Below, piece after piece: positions 1 through 12,200 of a DNA stretch of 64,000 bases. The notes under the pieces were generated by a model. It did not search any database and was not told where the DNA came from. It saw only the letters and a list, made by a program, of their open reading frames with translations. The stretch's first letter is position 1, and every line of letters begins with the position of its first letter. This DNA is from Membranipora membranacea (Eukaryota > Bryozoa > Gymnolaemata > Cheilostomatida > Membraniporidae), in assembly GCA_914767715.1 (NCBI GenBank), contig OU612073.1:17546001-17610000 (forward strand), read 5' to 3'. The position numbers were made by a program, and so were the translations under genes.

Positions 1-307
1 ATAGGGCAGAGATTCTAAATTTAGACAGCTCATCATCATAGCTGAGTGAAGACATGCATATTAAAAAGCAATAAAGGTGTGATGCTGTAAAAATGTTCTT
101 CATATCACAGATCTGGAATTGTTCCAGTAAAAACACACAATGGAAAATACCTCTACATTAATAAGAATCGCATCACCATTTACCAGAAACAAAGGGGCAA
201 TTATCAAGACTTTTTTTGGAGGAGATAAGAGACTCTTAAAGGCGGACTGAGGGATCAACAGTTAAGTGAAACCGGTGTAATATCAATGGATGGCCTATAC
301 TGAGCTA

Positions 308-400
308 AGAACAAGTTTGATCCAATTCCATCCCCATTCTACTGGTGAGCAATGCCAGGCTAAACCCTAAATACAGGTAAATTGGATCAAACTTGTTCTA
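308..400. mobile_element. Fold-back MITE, family A (copy 1)
   Basis: About 20-bp terminal inverted repeats (AGAACAAGTTTGATCCAATT and its complement) enclose about 50 bp containing CATTCTACTGGTGAGC. TA dinucleotides flank it, which suits a Tc1/mariner-type non-autonomous element. Related copies are at 20834, 49528 and 61498. It lies in a dystrophin intron or 3' of the last visible exon. Confidence 0.75.
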
Positions 401-780
401 TACTGAGGATGAGGATGGTGATGTAACACTCCCTAGCATCACTTGAGAAACAGTACTGGCATTGAAGTGAATCATGTCAACAGTTGCTGTTCTCATGTTC
501 AATGTCATGTACGTGTCACTGAATATGAGCATCGAGTGATTTATGACCAAGTTGAAATACAGCCTGTTTTAGTAAAAAATTAAGTGATTTAAGTTGGATA
601 AAAGAAACAGGTATGTTGACAAATTACTTTTCTGGGCACCTCTGATGGGCAATGCAAGGATCGCATCAGTGAGATCTAACACGAGATATTGCAACTCAGC
701 CACTAGTTCGACCTTTTGTTATGATGATTCTTATCCCTAGCCTCAGATCCTCGATCTTATTTCTCAGAAGATCTACTAAC

Positions 781-3252
781 CTGTACCCATATGGTCTCCT
801 CTGCTAGATCACCGATCTCAGTCTGAAGTTTCTCTTCTGTTGACTCTATCAGCTCTGTGACTTTATGTACATTCTTAGCTATTACCTTAGATATCTACCA
901 ATCAACATGAATCAACACTATTACTAAGCAAGCCTACCGCCAGGAAAATACAAACAGATGATCACTGTATGCAGTAGCCCATATAAATGAGTTCAAGGAA
1001 GGAATAAAGGTAGTAAATTACCATACCGTTAGAGTGAACCCTGAGGCAATACTTCCCAAAAAATACACTGCAGCTATCATACCAGCTGCATAGCTGTTAA
1101 TAGCAAGGCTAAAAAACAACAGGGCATTTCAGCAAATGTTTACAGTATGATCTAAATATTTATCTATTATCGATGGCCAAAATATTCAAATTCATTCACA
1201 ATCTCAGAGCTGTCATGCTATAAGGTATAGATAGGTATGGATAAGTGTTATTCTGACACTGACACTTGGGGATAGCCTATAACTCAAAGGTCATTATAAA
1301 TCATTTGTGTCATTAATGATAAATCAGTGTACTTTTTACTCATGCAAACGTGAGGATATAACTTCATTCAATTAATATCCAGCTCATCAAGCAGTTTTGA
1401 TATGTACAACAGGCTCAACAGTGCCTACCATTCCAACAAAACTACTCCTAACAGCTGATGTGAGTCTGAAATCCGTATTTTCAAAATATTCTGTCCTCTT
1501 CTTTTTTTTTAAAGTTCAGCACTTCTTATACTACTCCTTTTTTGCTGACTAAATTTAGAGCTAGGATGAATATATCTTAGCCAAATGTAGATATATTTTA
1601 ACTGCTATCTATTATTTATGAAAACAGCAATGAGGTCTTTGGCTCTAACATGTTTATGGTTCCACCCTCCCCCCCCCCCAAAGTCAGTGTGAGCTTTCCT
1701 TTGCAGGAACTGCTAATCATAGAGGTTATGCCTATGTTTGTTATTGTACATCTAATTCTTAATCAAGCTAGATATGTTCAACTTGTATTCAAAGTTATTC
1801 TCTCTCCATTAAAAATAAAATCAATCAAGTGGGAGCAACTCAAATAAAGGCAGAGTGGATCAAACAGATTCGATCTAATCTGATTTATTAACATAAGTTA
1901 CCTTGAGCGCCTTGTCGAGGTCTTTTCTAGCCTGTGATATCTGCGATCCCAGTCTGTTATATAAACTCTTCAGAGCATCCAGGGTCTGGTTCACCCGGCG
2001 AGGAAAGTCTACTTGTTTTTTCTCCACAAGCTGGCGACCAGTTTTTATCACATATTCTACCTCGGACTTTATCTCACTCATTGTACCGTAGAATTTCTAA
2101 ATATGAAACAAAAATGTACCTGAATTAGTTCAATAGCTATGAATAAAATTTACCGTAAGAGAACAACTTTAAAAGGAAACTAAAAAGGATTGCTAAATTT
2201 AACCTAGGGGGATAGACAGCACAGAACCATTCGAGTAACTCAATTGTAATCAACTTCAACTATTTCGTGCTTATGAACAGCAGTCTTAGCAAAGCTTCCC
2301 ATCATCTTCGAAAAAACACGAACCTTATCCAGAAAACTGAATGCTTTCAAAGACAAATTATAGAGTAGCAACAAAAATCTATTTAAAACGGCATTTTCTG
2401 CTTAAGAAATAGTGCATTCATCACCAACTCAACGTACGTTACATATTATCTAGACACCGTCTACTTACCGCACACTGCTCTAGTTTGATCTGTACATGAT
2501 CCGGATCCTCCTCGAATATCTCTATTAGGTATATCTTATCATCAATCTCATGAAGCTGCTGCTGTGTACGTCTCAGCTTAGGATCAAAGTCTACAGGCCT
2601 CTGCCATTTGAGAAAATTCTGCTGAGCTATCTTATAATCCTCCTGTAAAGACATATAACTCATTACTTGCTGTGCAACGTGATGTTAAATGAAAGATAAA
2701 ACCATAACCATAGAGACATCGCCGTATAAACATTTATATATCTATGTATATATCATTAGATATTCTGAGAATTGAATCAACAAATACTATAAAAAACTCA
2801 AATAAGTATTCTTATTGAAATATATATCTAACACCTTAATATGTATGCCTACTAATGAAATCTTATCGTTGCGGACAGAGCTGTGGCATCATTTGAAATT
2901 AGTTCCCAGGTATTTGCTGTTTTAGAAAGAGCCTCAAACTGAGCCCGGCTGTCAATAAGTTGAATCTGAACACCAGAATAAACCACCCGCAGAGAAGCTA
3001 AGGGGCACACACTTTGCTGTGATATTGCCTTTAATAAGACTGTGCTATTGATTAGCTTGAGTGCTTATCATAATTTTTCAGGTAGGAGAGGGGAACGCCA
3101 TCAGCCCGCCAGAATAAACTCACCTTGATCATCTCCAATTTCTTTTCTAGCCTATCAGCTGCCTGGGTTTTGCCGAGACTTCTAAAATCTTTGATCTGAA
3201 CCTCTATCGATTTCAGGAAGCTATCCTTCTCGCTGAATTCTTCTTGTAACGT
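781..3252 (-). CDS. DMD: Dystrophin rod exons at left edge (4)
   Basis: The exons are 3124-3252, 2469-2642, 1902-2096 and 781-894, all phase 0. The stretch [20 protein letters not shown], then RQLVEKK, aligns with human [20 protein letters not shown] in the repeat 15/16 area. The last exon ([20 protein letters not shown]) aligns residue for residue with the following human helix, although the conserved Trp is Leu here. The exon ends at GTTAGT, and coding sequence continues beyond position 1. Confidence 0.85.
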
Positions 3253-6200
3253 CTAAACAAAGAGAGTCACAGTTACAAAACTGTTTATCTCAAATGTAGG
3301 CATTGATTTTAAATGACCCGCTAGACATTGCCTAATCACCTTAGTATTTTCATACTTTATCTGATGTGATCTGTTTACAAGTTTATTGAGCAAACCAAAT
3401 GTAACTTTATGAAGGATTCACCGAACGTTGTTAAAGTGCAGGTTATCAGGACCAGAGATCTTTACCAACTGATGAATCAAATTATTGCCGGAGATTAATT
3501 CTAATCGGATGTATGTAGTTGAAGACAAAGTATATCAGCATAAAATAGGGGAAGTCTATATTAATTTTTATTTAATTTAGGTCCCATAGGTATAGGGATA
3601 GAGGAAGGCTGGATACAGAAATACGACATACTGTACATCTATACTTAGATTATATTCATATCTCAGTAATGATACATCTGTCACGACTTGGAATATAAAC
3701 TAAAAGTTTTATCACTTGAAGATCTGACAGCGTTGTGCCAAGTTGTCTCAGTTTGAGGCCTATTATCTGCCGCACATACGTTTATTAGTCAGAGATTGCA
3801 GTAGAATATTTACTCACTCAAACTAACTAAGCCCCTCCTCCTAGCTGTGAATTATTTTGTTCACTTACAGCCCATTCTTACCTTATGATCTTCTGGAAGT
3901 TCTCCTGCCAGTAAATCCTGATCGTTCCAATCTCTGAATAGACTATTAACTTCATCCATCCATGTCTCCATCTCTGATAGTTTAAGTTCTGTATCCTCAG
4001 ATTTCTGTGAAGCTCGGTCTAACGTCTTCACCCTCACCGATGCCTATAAATATGAGGATTTGAGGCTATAAGTTTGTATCAGAATAGAAAATATGCATTA
4101 TTGTAGTCCTAGTGCTTAACCGTGGTGACTTGTGGGTGCCCGATACATCCGCATTGCAAGACATCCTTGCAACGGTCTGAGAAGTTATTCTAGGATCAGT
4201 GTAGTAAGCTTGTACCATTAGTCTCAGAAAGCTTGAGACTTCCTGTATAAGATACTACTGTTTTGGTTTGAGAGTGTGTTGTAAACCAGCTCCCTTATAC
4301 CAAACAGTGTGTAGATTGTATGAAAAGCACCAAAAATGTCTGGCCTGGGGTGAGATATTTACCATCTTGCGTCGCCTTTTGACACCCTGCAAAGTTATTC
4401 CTCAAGTAAGTTAGCATGTAAGTAAGACAGCAATACAAGTCCATCTACATTGCAAGCAAGTTCCACAAAAACATTTTTGTATCGATAAGCTGAGGAGATA
4501 TAGTTGGCTATTGTTGGAATAAGAAAGAGCAATGCTTGATTGGACACATACCTTAATTATAAGTTACATTACATATTACATGACTAATGGGGAGGAAATT
4601 GCTTTCTTGTACGATGTCTATTACAAAGTTATCAGACAATCTATGAGTGTAACACGAGACTTCATTCACTTAAAGATTCACATTACACAACATAACAAGC
4701 TTTGCATCAACTTTATATCCTAGAAGATGAAAAATGATCTATTCTCTTCCTATCTCGTTGGCAATTCAGAAGCATCACTGCAATATTGTAGTATGAATAT
4801 AGCACAGCGGTGAGGAGTTGTCCCCTTTGTAGCAAGTGAGGGGATAACTTGTAGAGGAAATTATATAAATACTCAGGTGATGATCAGCCTTCAAATGCCA
4901 ATAGTCAGGAGAGGATGATATTAAACTTGCTGAAGTCTAAATTATCAGTCAAGATTCATGAAATTGGAGTGCTCGCACATGTCTTAGCGGAGGCTTGATA
5001 CAAATTGTCAAGAGCCCCATTCTCATGTATGCGCATACTGACATTGTTATGCTATAGAGAGGACTTAATTGTCCCTATTTGTCATAGGCAGAGGGGGGGG
5101 GGGGTTGGCTGACAAACAGGGGTAAGGGTTTAGTAGTCTCAGGCTAGCTATTTACTTATTAATTCTCACCTGCTCGACTACAGTCTCCCGTTTAGTGACC
5201 AGCTCAGACTGTACCAGTTTTGTCTCTTCTATGAGAATATTATTCTCCTGGAACCAGACACTGAGCTGTGTGAGGGCTTGTGGGGATTGTTTGTCCTGGT
5301 CTTCTAATAACTGCTCCAACTCCTGAGGAAAAAAAAACACAACAAGTTGGAAACCTTTGAAAACTAAACCTTCTTTTTTTGCCTGTCATATCATAGGATG
5401 CTATCTCATGGGGACCCAAATAAAGAACATAGCTGAAATAATCTCAAATCAGTCTCTTTTAGTCACTGCAGCAATTGGAGCAGGTCTGTATTTTGCACAG
5501 TACTCCATGGAGATTCAATGTTAAAATTATATCCCCTGTTCAGAAATGGCTGACCGCCATATAAAAAAAACTTACATCCATTTCAGCTGCCATATCCTCA
5601 GCGTCCACTTCTTGGTTGTCGCCCTTGTTAAGCCTGACCTCAAGCTGAGATATGAAGCTGTTATCTGATTGGACGAGAGACAGGAAGTCAGAGTAACGGG
5701 TAGATACATCCGAACACTCCTCCTGCCTGGCTGCGAGGCGCTCTGATACATGCTGTAATAGGAAAATATGAATATGCACAACGTCGTTAAGTCATCTGTG
5801 TAATTTTGTCAAACAGTTTTATTCAACTTTTCAAGAAAACAAAAAAGGATAGAGATGGATGCTAATTAAAGTATGTATTTCATCAAGCATGCCATGCTTG
5901 AGTTAACCCATTCTTTAGAAAGTCAGTAGGCAATGTATTGGATTATATTTCGCAAGTTTCACGAGTCCCCAATCCTTCTAAAATTCTAAGAACATGTTTT
6001 AAATTGTGAGAAGAGAAAACAACTCCTGAAATACAAACAAAAGCCTATCTTAAGTCATAGCCATATATAATATAGAGCTTTGGGGAGAGCTGCTCAGACA
6101 ATAACTAACCTTCCACTTAAGGTCGATATGTTTGAGTCTGTTTAGGAGTCTGGGTAGAGAATCCTGTCTGGTTTTCTCCATAAGTTCATCAGATAAAGCG

Positions 6201-9200
6201 TGGACCATATCAAGGTCTGCTTTCCTCTTCTCCATCTCATTCTCCAACGTCTGTCGATCAGGAATAAAATATATCAGGCAATGCCACTGGCTGATATATT
6301 AAGAGAGGACAACTTCCACAAAATCCTCACACCAACCAAAATATAAGATTGGGTATAATATAAGTGGGTAAAATGAGTAAAGTAATTGGGAAGATTTCTG
6401 ACGCCTTAACTTTTAGGGTAATCAGCTTTGTGCCTGAATATTATGGTTTACACACCTACAAATTGGTCGGGGAATTGGGTAACTGAAACTCATTAACAAC
6501 ATCATATTCAGCAAACTTTTCATATTCATGGCTGAAGTAAATAGGGGCAATTATTCCGATAAATTAATGTGCACTCTAGTCATACACAGTCAAAACGGAA
6601 ATAACAAGAATTTGCACACATACCACATGCTTCATGTTTAATCAAGGTTATATTAATGGAAATAATGGAGAGAAAAACTATAAGTCATTCAATGTTTATG
6701 AAAAGTCTGTCCAAGTTCTTACGCATATGTCACGGTTCCGCAAAAACATTCCTCGAAACACCCAGTTGGGCCATATGATTAATAAATAAAGTGCACGAGA
6801 GACTATAGTAAAATCGTATTCAAGTGCTTGTGTGCACAAAATGTGTCTGCACTTGCATCTGTTTTTGTGCAGCCTTTGACAGGCCGTGTTTGAGCATATG
6901 GTAGTGATCTATAGGAGCACAAAGGAATGGAATTATGGTCATTTAATAGAAATTAAAACCGGAAACAGAACTAGTGGTATTCATACATAATATAAAGTGC
7001 ACTATTATTGACACTAGATAGTTGACCCCCAGTACACACCGAATTACCTTGTAGATTTTAGGATCTATAATTTTCTAACCTTGATTTTATTGCAGCTTGT
7101 ATCCAAGTCATGTTTGGTGGTAAAGCACAACTTCTCTGTGACTTTAGAGTCAAAATCCGTCAGAAATTCACTCACTGTAGTGATTGTAGTCAGCAACTTC
7201 TCACTTTTACCTAAGGCGAAATAAGACATGATTAAAGAGATGTTAATTGAAGGGATAGTTGTGTCATTAAAATAATACACTCATAGCCTCACAAACATAA
7301 AGAATGCTAAGAGTTGAGGAGGTATGGTGACTAAACAGATCGAACAGCCGTCAATCGAATCTCCTGCCTATCTTGTTGTTTATATGCATTATTTCCGATA
7401 TTTTGAAACAGCTACTTTCTCATTAAAGCCATAATTTTTTGGTACAAGAACAGGAAATTAGGACTTGTACTATCCTGGTTCTTTGTGATGAAAATTAATT
7501 GAGTGGCAGTGATTGTCCGATAAATTGTTCAGTTACCTGCTCAAATTGCACATTATGTACAGTGAGAAGTATTAAAAGCTACAGCATGGGCATCTTTAAC
7601 AGGATATTCACCTAGGCCCTAACTTTATGACTATAGAATGTCCACTCAGTAATCAATCTATACTCATGGTCTGTTGGCATAGTGGTATCATTCTCCAATG
7701 ACCTCAGCAACTTGTAATTGGAACTTTGACTTAAAAACTATCATTGAAGGAAACAGAGGGGATTATCGAAAGTTGAGTTACCTTCTCAGAGCGACTCTAC
7801 TGATAATAATAATGATATCAGCACACATACCTAGAGCCTCCTTGAGCTGTTTATTTTGTTGTTGTGATATTTGGTTAATCTGAGCCCATCTCTCGTTCAT
7901 CCTCTCCAGTTCTCGCCTGAGCTCGACTCCGAATTCTTCTTCACTACCACTGACTAGAATCTCACCTGTTGTGTTTATCTCATCCACTACTGACTGTAGT
8001 GTGTCGATATCCGCTAAAGCACCCTGCAATATAAAAAATATATATATATATATACTGTTAGAACTAAGCGTACGCATGTGATTTTTTTAACTGCCAATTA
8101 TAGATTATTAAAATCAGTCGTAGACTAATCTTGCTTGGTTTTAGTAAGAATACCAAAAAAACAAGTACATGGTGCACCACAGACAGCATCCTCCCCTCCC
8201 CTTCCCCAACAATACATTACTACTGAAACACTCAAGTTATGGAGTCCTATAGTCCTATAGAATTAGCCAAATGTTGAAATGTATTTACATAAAAAGTCAA
8301 ACTACCTAACACTGAATGGTTAATAGATCAACATAGCTATGAGATGCAATAATGAGAATACAAAATCCCTGTGGTACATCTATGCAGTATAAAAATATAC
8401 AATATTTTATAGACAATACCATATAATAAAAGCTTTCCCAAGTATATCTAAATAGAAATAGCTAGATAGTTTGTATAAAAATGAAATAGAAAGTGTCAAA
8501 ATAGTCGTCCACTTAGTCCTAGTGTTTCAGAGCACATGACTTCCTGACTTATAGTTTATTGAGCTCTGACAGTTACAATGACATCAAAAATTATCGAGTT
8601 ATTCATAATTAGAAAGAGACTTGACTTTCCTGCTGTGACATCAATATTATTACACAATAATCTAAATGTTATAAGAGACAATGTAGCGTTAGACAGATTA
8701 GAATCAATAGAGAATCTAGTAAATTACAACAGATTAATCAGATGAGTAGTTCCTGTTACTAAAAGGTGACCAGCCTGAACTCTTGAACACAGTGTTAATA
8801 TTGAGTCAATTATGCTATATTTTATTTACCTTCCCTCATCTCATCATCAACCCCCCCCCCCCCTCCTTCCCTCGCCTAAGTATGTCAGCTATTCAAATAG
8901 TCCAGAAGCTACTTGGCAATAAGTGTTCAAAAAATTGCATTCAATAATTCCTCTTTGGATGGACCTGGAATCAAGTGATTCTAGACCAGAATTTCGCTGC
9001 GAATCTAAATATGCAAAATTTACACCTCTCAGAGGACACAAATTTTCTATAATGGCAAAAAAAGACGGAAAAACGCAAAAAAAATTTTTTTGTTCAGATG
9101 TCCGTTTGGGGTGTGTATTAACTTCTGAGGCACAAACAAATCCTTGAATCAAATGAACCTAGACCAGAATTTTGCTGCAAACTCAAATATGCAAAAATTG

Positions 9201-12200
9201 CAGCTCTCAGGTTGCCCCTTTTTCTTCAATGGCAAAAAAAAGATGGAAAGACATAAAAATCCGTTGTTTTTGTTCAGATTAGAACTTGGTATGTGTATTA
9301 ACTTCTGAGGCACAAAAAAATCCTCTCTATTGACTAACGCATATCCAAACCTGTATAAATTAAAATATATACAACAGTATAAAACATAAGCAAATGTGAC
9401 CATAAGAAAGCAAATTGACGACAATTATTTCTATGTCAAATACACATGTGCAAACCTGTATAATCGTTTTCTACATTCTAGGTAATAAAATGTACTGAAT
9501 GAGCAGGAAGAATAAATGCACAGACTTGTATAAATTAAACATTTTATACAGTAAAAAATGTACAACAACAATATGACCTGTGCAAAAAAAGACCGCAATA
9601 ATATTCATATTACATGAGAAAACATGCATTGACCTTGATGCTTTTAGAGGTAATCATAATATTGCCTAGAACTTCCTTTTTCTTTCCTGCCCTTTCTTTC
9701 TCTACGCTCACACATCTGCAAAAATAAAAAGAACACTAAATTATCTAATAAAATGATATTTGATTGTACACTGTGACAAGCCATGAGAATATGCAGTACA
9801 CACCAAAAGAATAACACCACGACCGCTGTGTCAACACCAAACTTATCTGCCATTTCTATGCTTTTCTGAAGCACATGATTGACAACATCTAAATCAGTGG
9901 GTGGTGCCTCAACAACAGGGAGATAATTGATAACTGAGTTCGGTGATGACTGCAGTGTCCTTGTTAGTTTGTTGAATCCGGTCCAACTTGGCTTACCGAT
10001 TTCTTCCTGATATCGAACCAGTGCAAACACAAACTCTAGAACATCAATGTGAGAGAGGTCACCAATGATTGGGAGAGCAACACCAACAAGATGAAGGGGT
10101 TTACAGCGAGGATGCGATGATAATGGAGTAATAGTCTCAGTGGCAGGCTTCATGGATCTGATGCTCCCATGCTTTGAAGACTGGGGACCAGGGACTGACT
10201 GTGGGATATGGTGATCAGATTGAATGAGTATGCCGTTTGTGTGATGGGTTGTGCCATGACCAGATAAAGTTTCCTCCAAGAAGTGTATCTTATCCCACAC
10301 CATAGTTATAAGGGACCCATGGGCAAATCGATCTGGTATTGAATTCTGGTTGGAAATCAAATAATGAGCTAATGAGGTTTCATATTTCCTTATACCGTCA
10401 TATGATGAGCAGTGTCCAAATTTGTGAAGCATATTGATAACCTCCTTTGATCCCGTGATGTGTTTGATGGTGAGACCTAGTGCCAATGCTTTTGGTGAGG
10501 CTAATTGCTGTTGGGTCATAAGGCTCATAAGATCTTGACAGAGTGATATCACTTTCATTTTATCAGAATGTGGAATAGGTAGCCCTGACTGCAGTTGTAC
10601 CAAGCCAGATAGAAAGCTGACCAATTCCCCTGGGACGGACTGTTCAAAGGACTCTTGGCCTATATGAGACGATGTCAGAGGCCATGGGAGCTCGTATGTC
10701 CTTGTATGTTCATGCATGGAGTTGCGGATCATTAGCTGTGTGGCATAGACTTGTGACAAAGGGGTGGATGACTGTCCGCGTCCAATCAATAAGGGACTGA
10801 TAGACTCACTGGTTGAACCACCTGTATCTTCTGTGCCTGTGCAGTCATCAGATTCCTCACCACTATCACCACAAACTGCTCCTTTGTGAAACACAATATC
10901 TCCCTCCCTCTTAGACTGACTGTGAATTATGAGCTGGGGGTAGTCTCTTTGAAGTCTCCGCTTCACCATAGATGGCCTGAAAAAAAAAAGCTCATAATTA
11001 ACATTTTGGCCCCAGAAACCCTGAGGCATCAACATCTTATCAGCCAACTTTATCAACCATGGCAATGAATGCTACTTGTCCGTCTAGCTTGTCAAGATCT
11101 TGTTAGTTAATTTTAAGTTGGCGAAGGCCTATCTAAGCTCAACTCATATATGGGAAAAAAAACAACCATATCATATCACAACTTACAGTATGTCCTCAGC
11201 ATCAGCGCACTCATGTTTTCTCACTTGGCGTGAGAATATCCTGGCTAGCGTGGTCATCTTGTATATCTTGTTATTCTTCACCAGTTTTTCGCCGATGATC
11301 TTGGGTCGAAATACGTCATTGTACGTCTTTGTGTATAATTCTTTATCCTTTGCTGTTTCACTGGATAAATGATACAAATTTAAGATTAATGAGTGGCAAT
11401 AAAAATTGCTTAGCTGGATTTCGACACAACAGCGGAAGGTAGAACTATCTTCATACTAAAGATGTTTCTATCTCACGTCACATGTTGCAGCTAAGCTAAA
11501 AGCTTACAAAAAAAATTCTGTTGAGGAACATATTACTTGTATTACAAGCAAGCATATATAAGATAGCAAAGCTTTGGAGCGGGGAGGATTATCACTTCTG
11601 GTAACGGGGTGTCAACAGCTTAGACCTATGGCATCACCACACCACAAATCGTACAGGCAGTCTTTACTTACCAAAATACATAGATGCTGAAATAGACATA
11701 ACAGTATACAGAAATACCCTGCAGTTACCCTAGAGGAGTAAATTCAACTTAGCTTATCTAGTTTTGGGGTGATTTAATTTTAGCTAGCAAGAAATTTTGG
11801 CTAGCATGCGTGAAATGGTGCTTTACTCTTCTAGGGTATTCAAATTATTGAACTATTTCTTTGACAATCAAAAAAGCAATCACCCAATACAAGTGTCAAC
11901 AACCATCAGGACTTTACTCACGCTGTGACCTTCTAATAAGTCTTTCTAGTAAAGTTTCTGTAGCAGCGGGTGTGGTAGTGTACCTCTCTTGCAACACAGT
12001 CTGAGGTATAGCCAATAAGTCTTAGTATTCGATGATCAGCTTTAGCAGTGGCGCAAGCCCTCAATTTACCTGCAACACAATATGTGTTTGCTACCTTAGG
12101 ATATGTCTTTGATTCAATTGTTTGATATTCGAGAGAAAAATGTTGCTGCTGTTTAGTTAGTGCGCTCCTAACATAAACACATAATACATTTAAACTTAAC

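Noticed and set aside
1027-1110. Minus-strand open stretch reading a hydrophobic segment ([17 protein letters not shown]) with splice-like ends
   Set aside because: Its phase does not fit the dystrophin exon at 1902, and dystrophin exons 1902 and 781 align without a gap to the human sequence. It is probably a chance open stretch.
3714-3767. Possible short exon reading [17 protein letters not shown]
   Set aside because: Exons 3882 and 3124 already give a continuous repeat, and the donor (GTGATA) is weak.
9644-11065. A single 473-codon open frame
   Set aside because: The start (MPWLIK...) is intron upstream of the acceptor at 10977, and the later [10 protein letters not shown] part is a short retained intron. 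It was split into exons instead.
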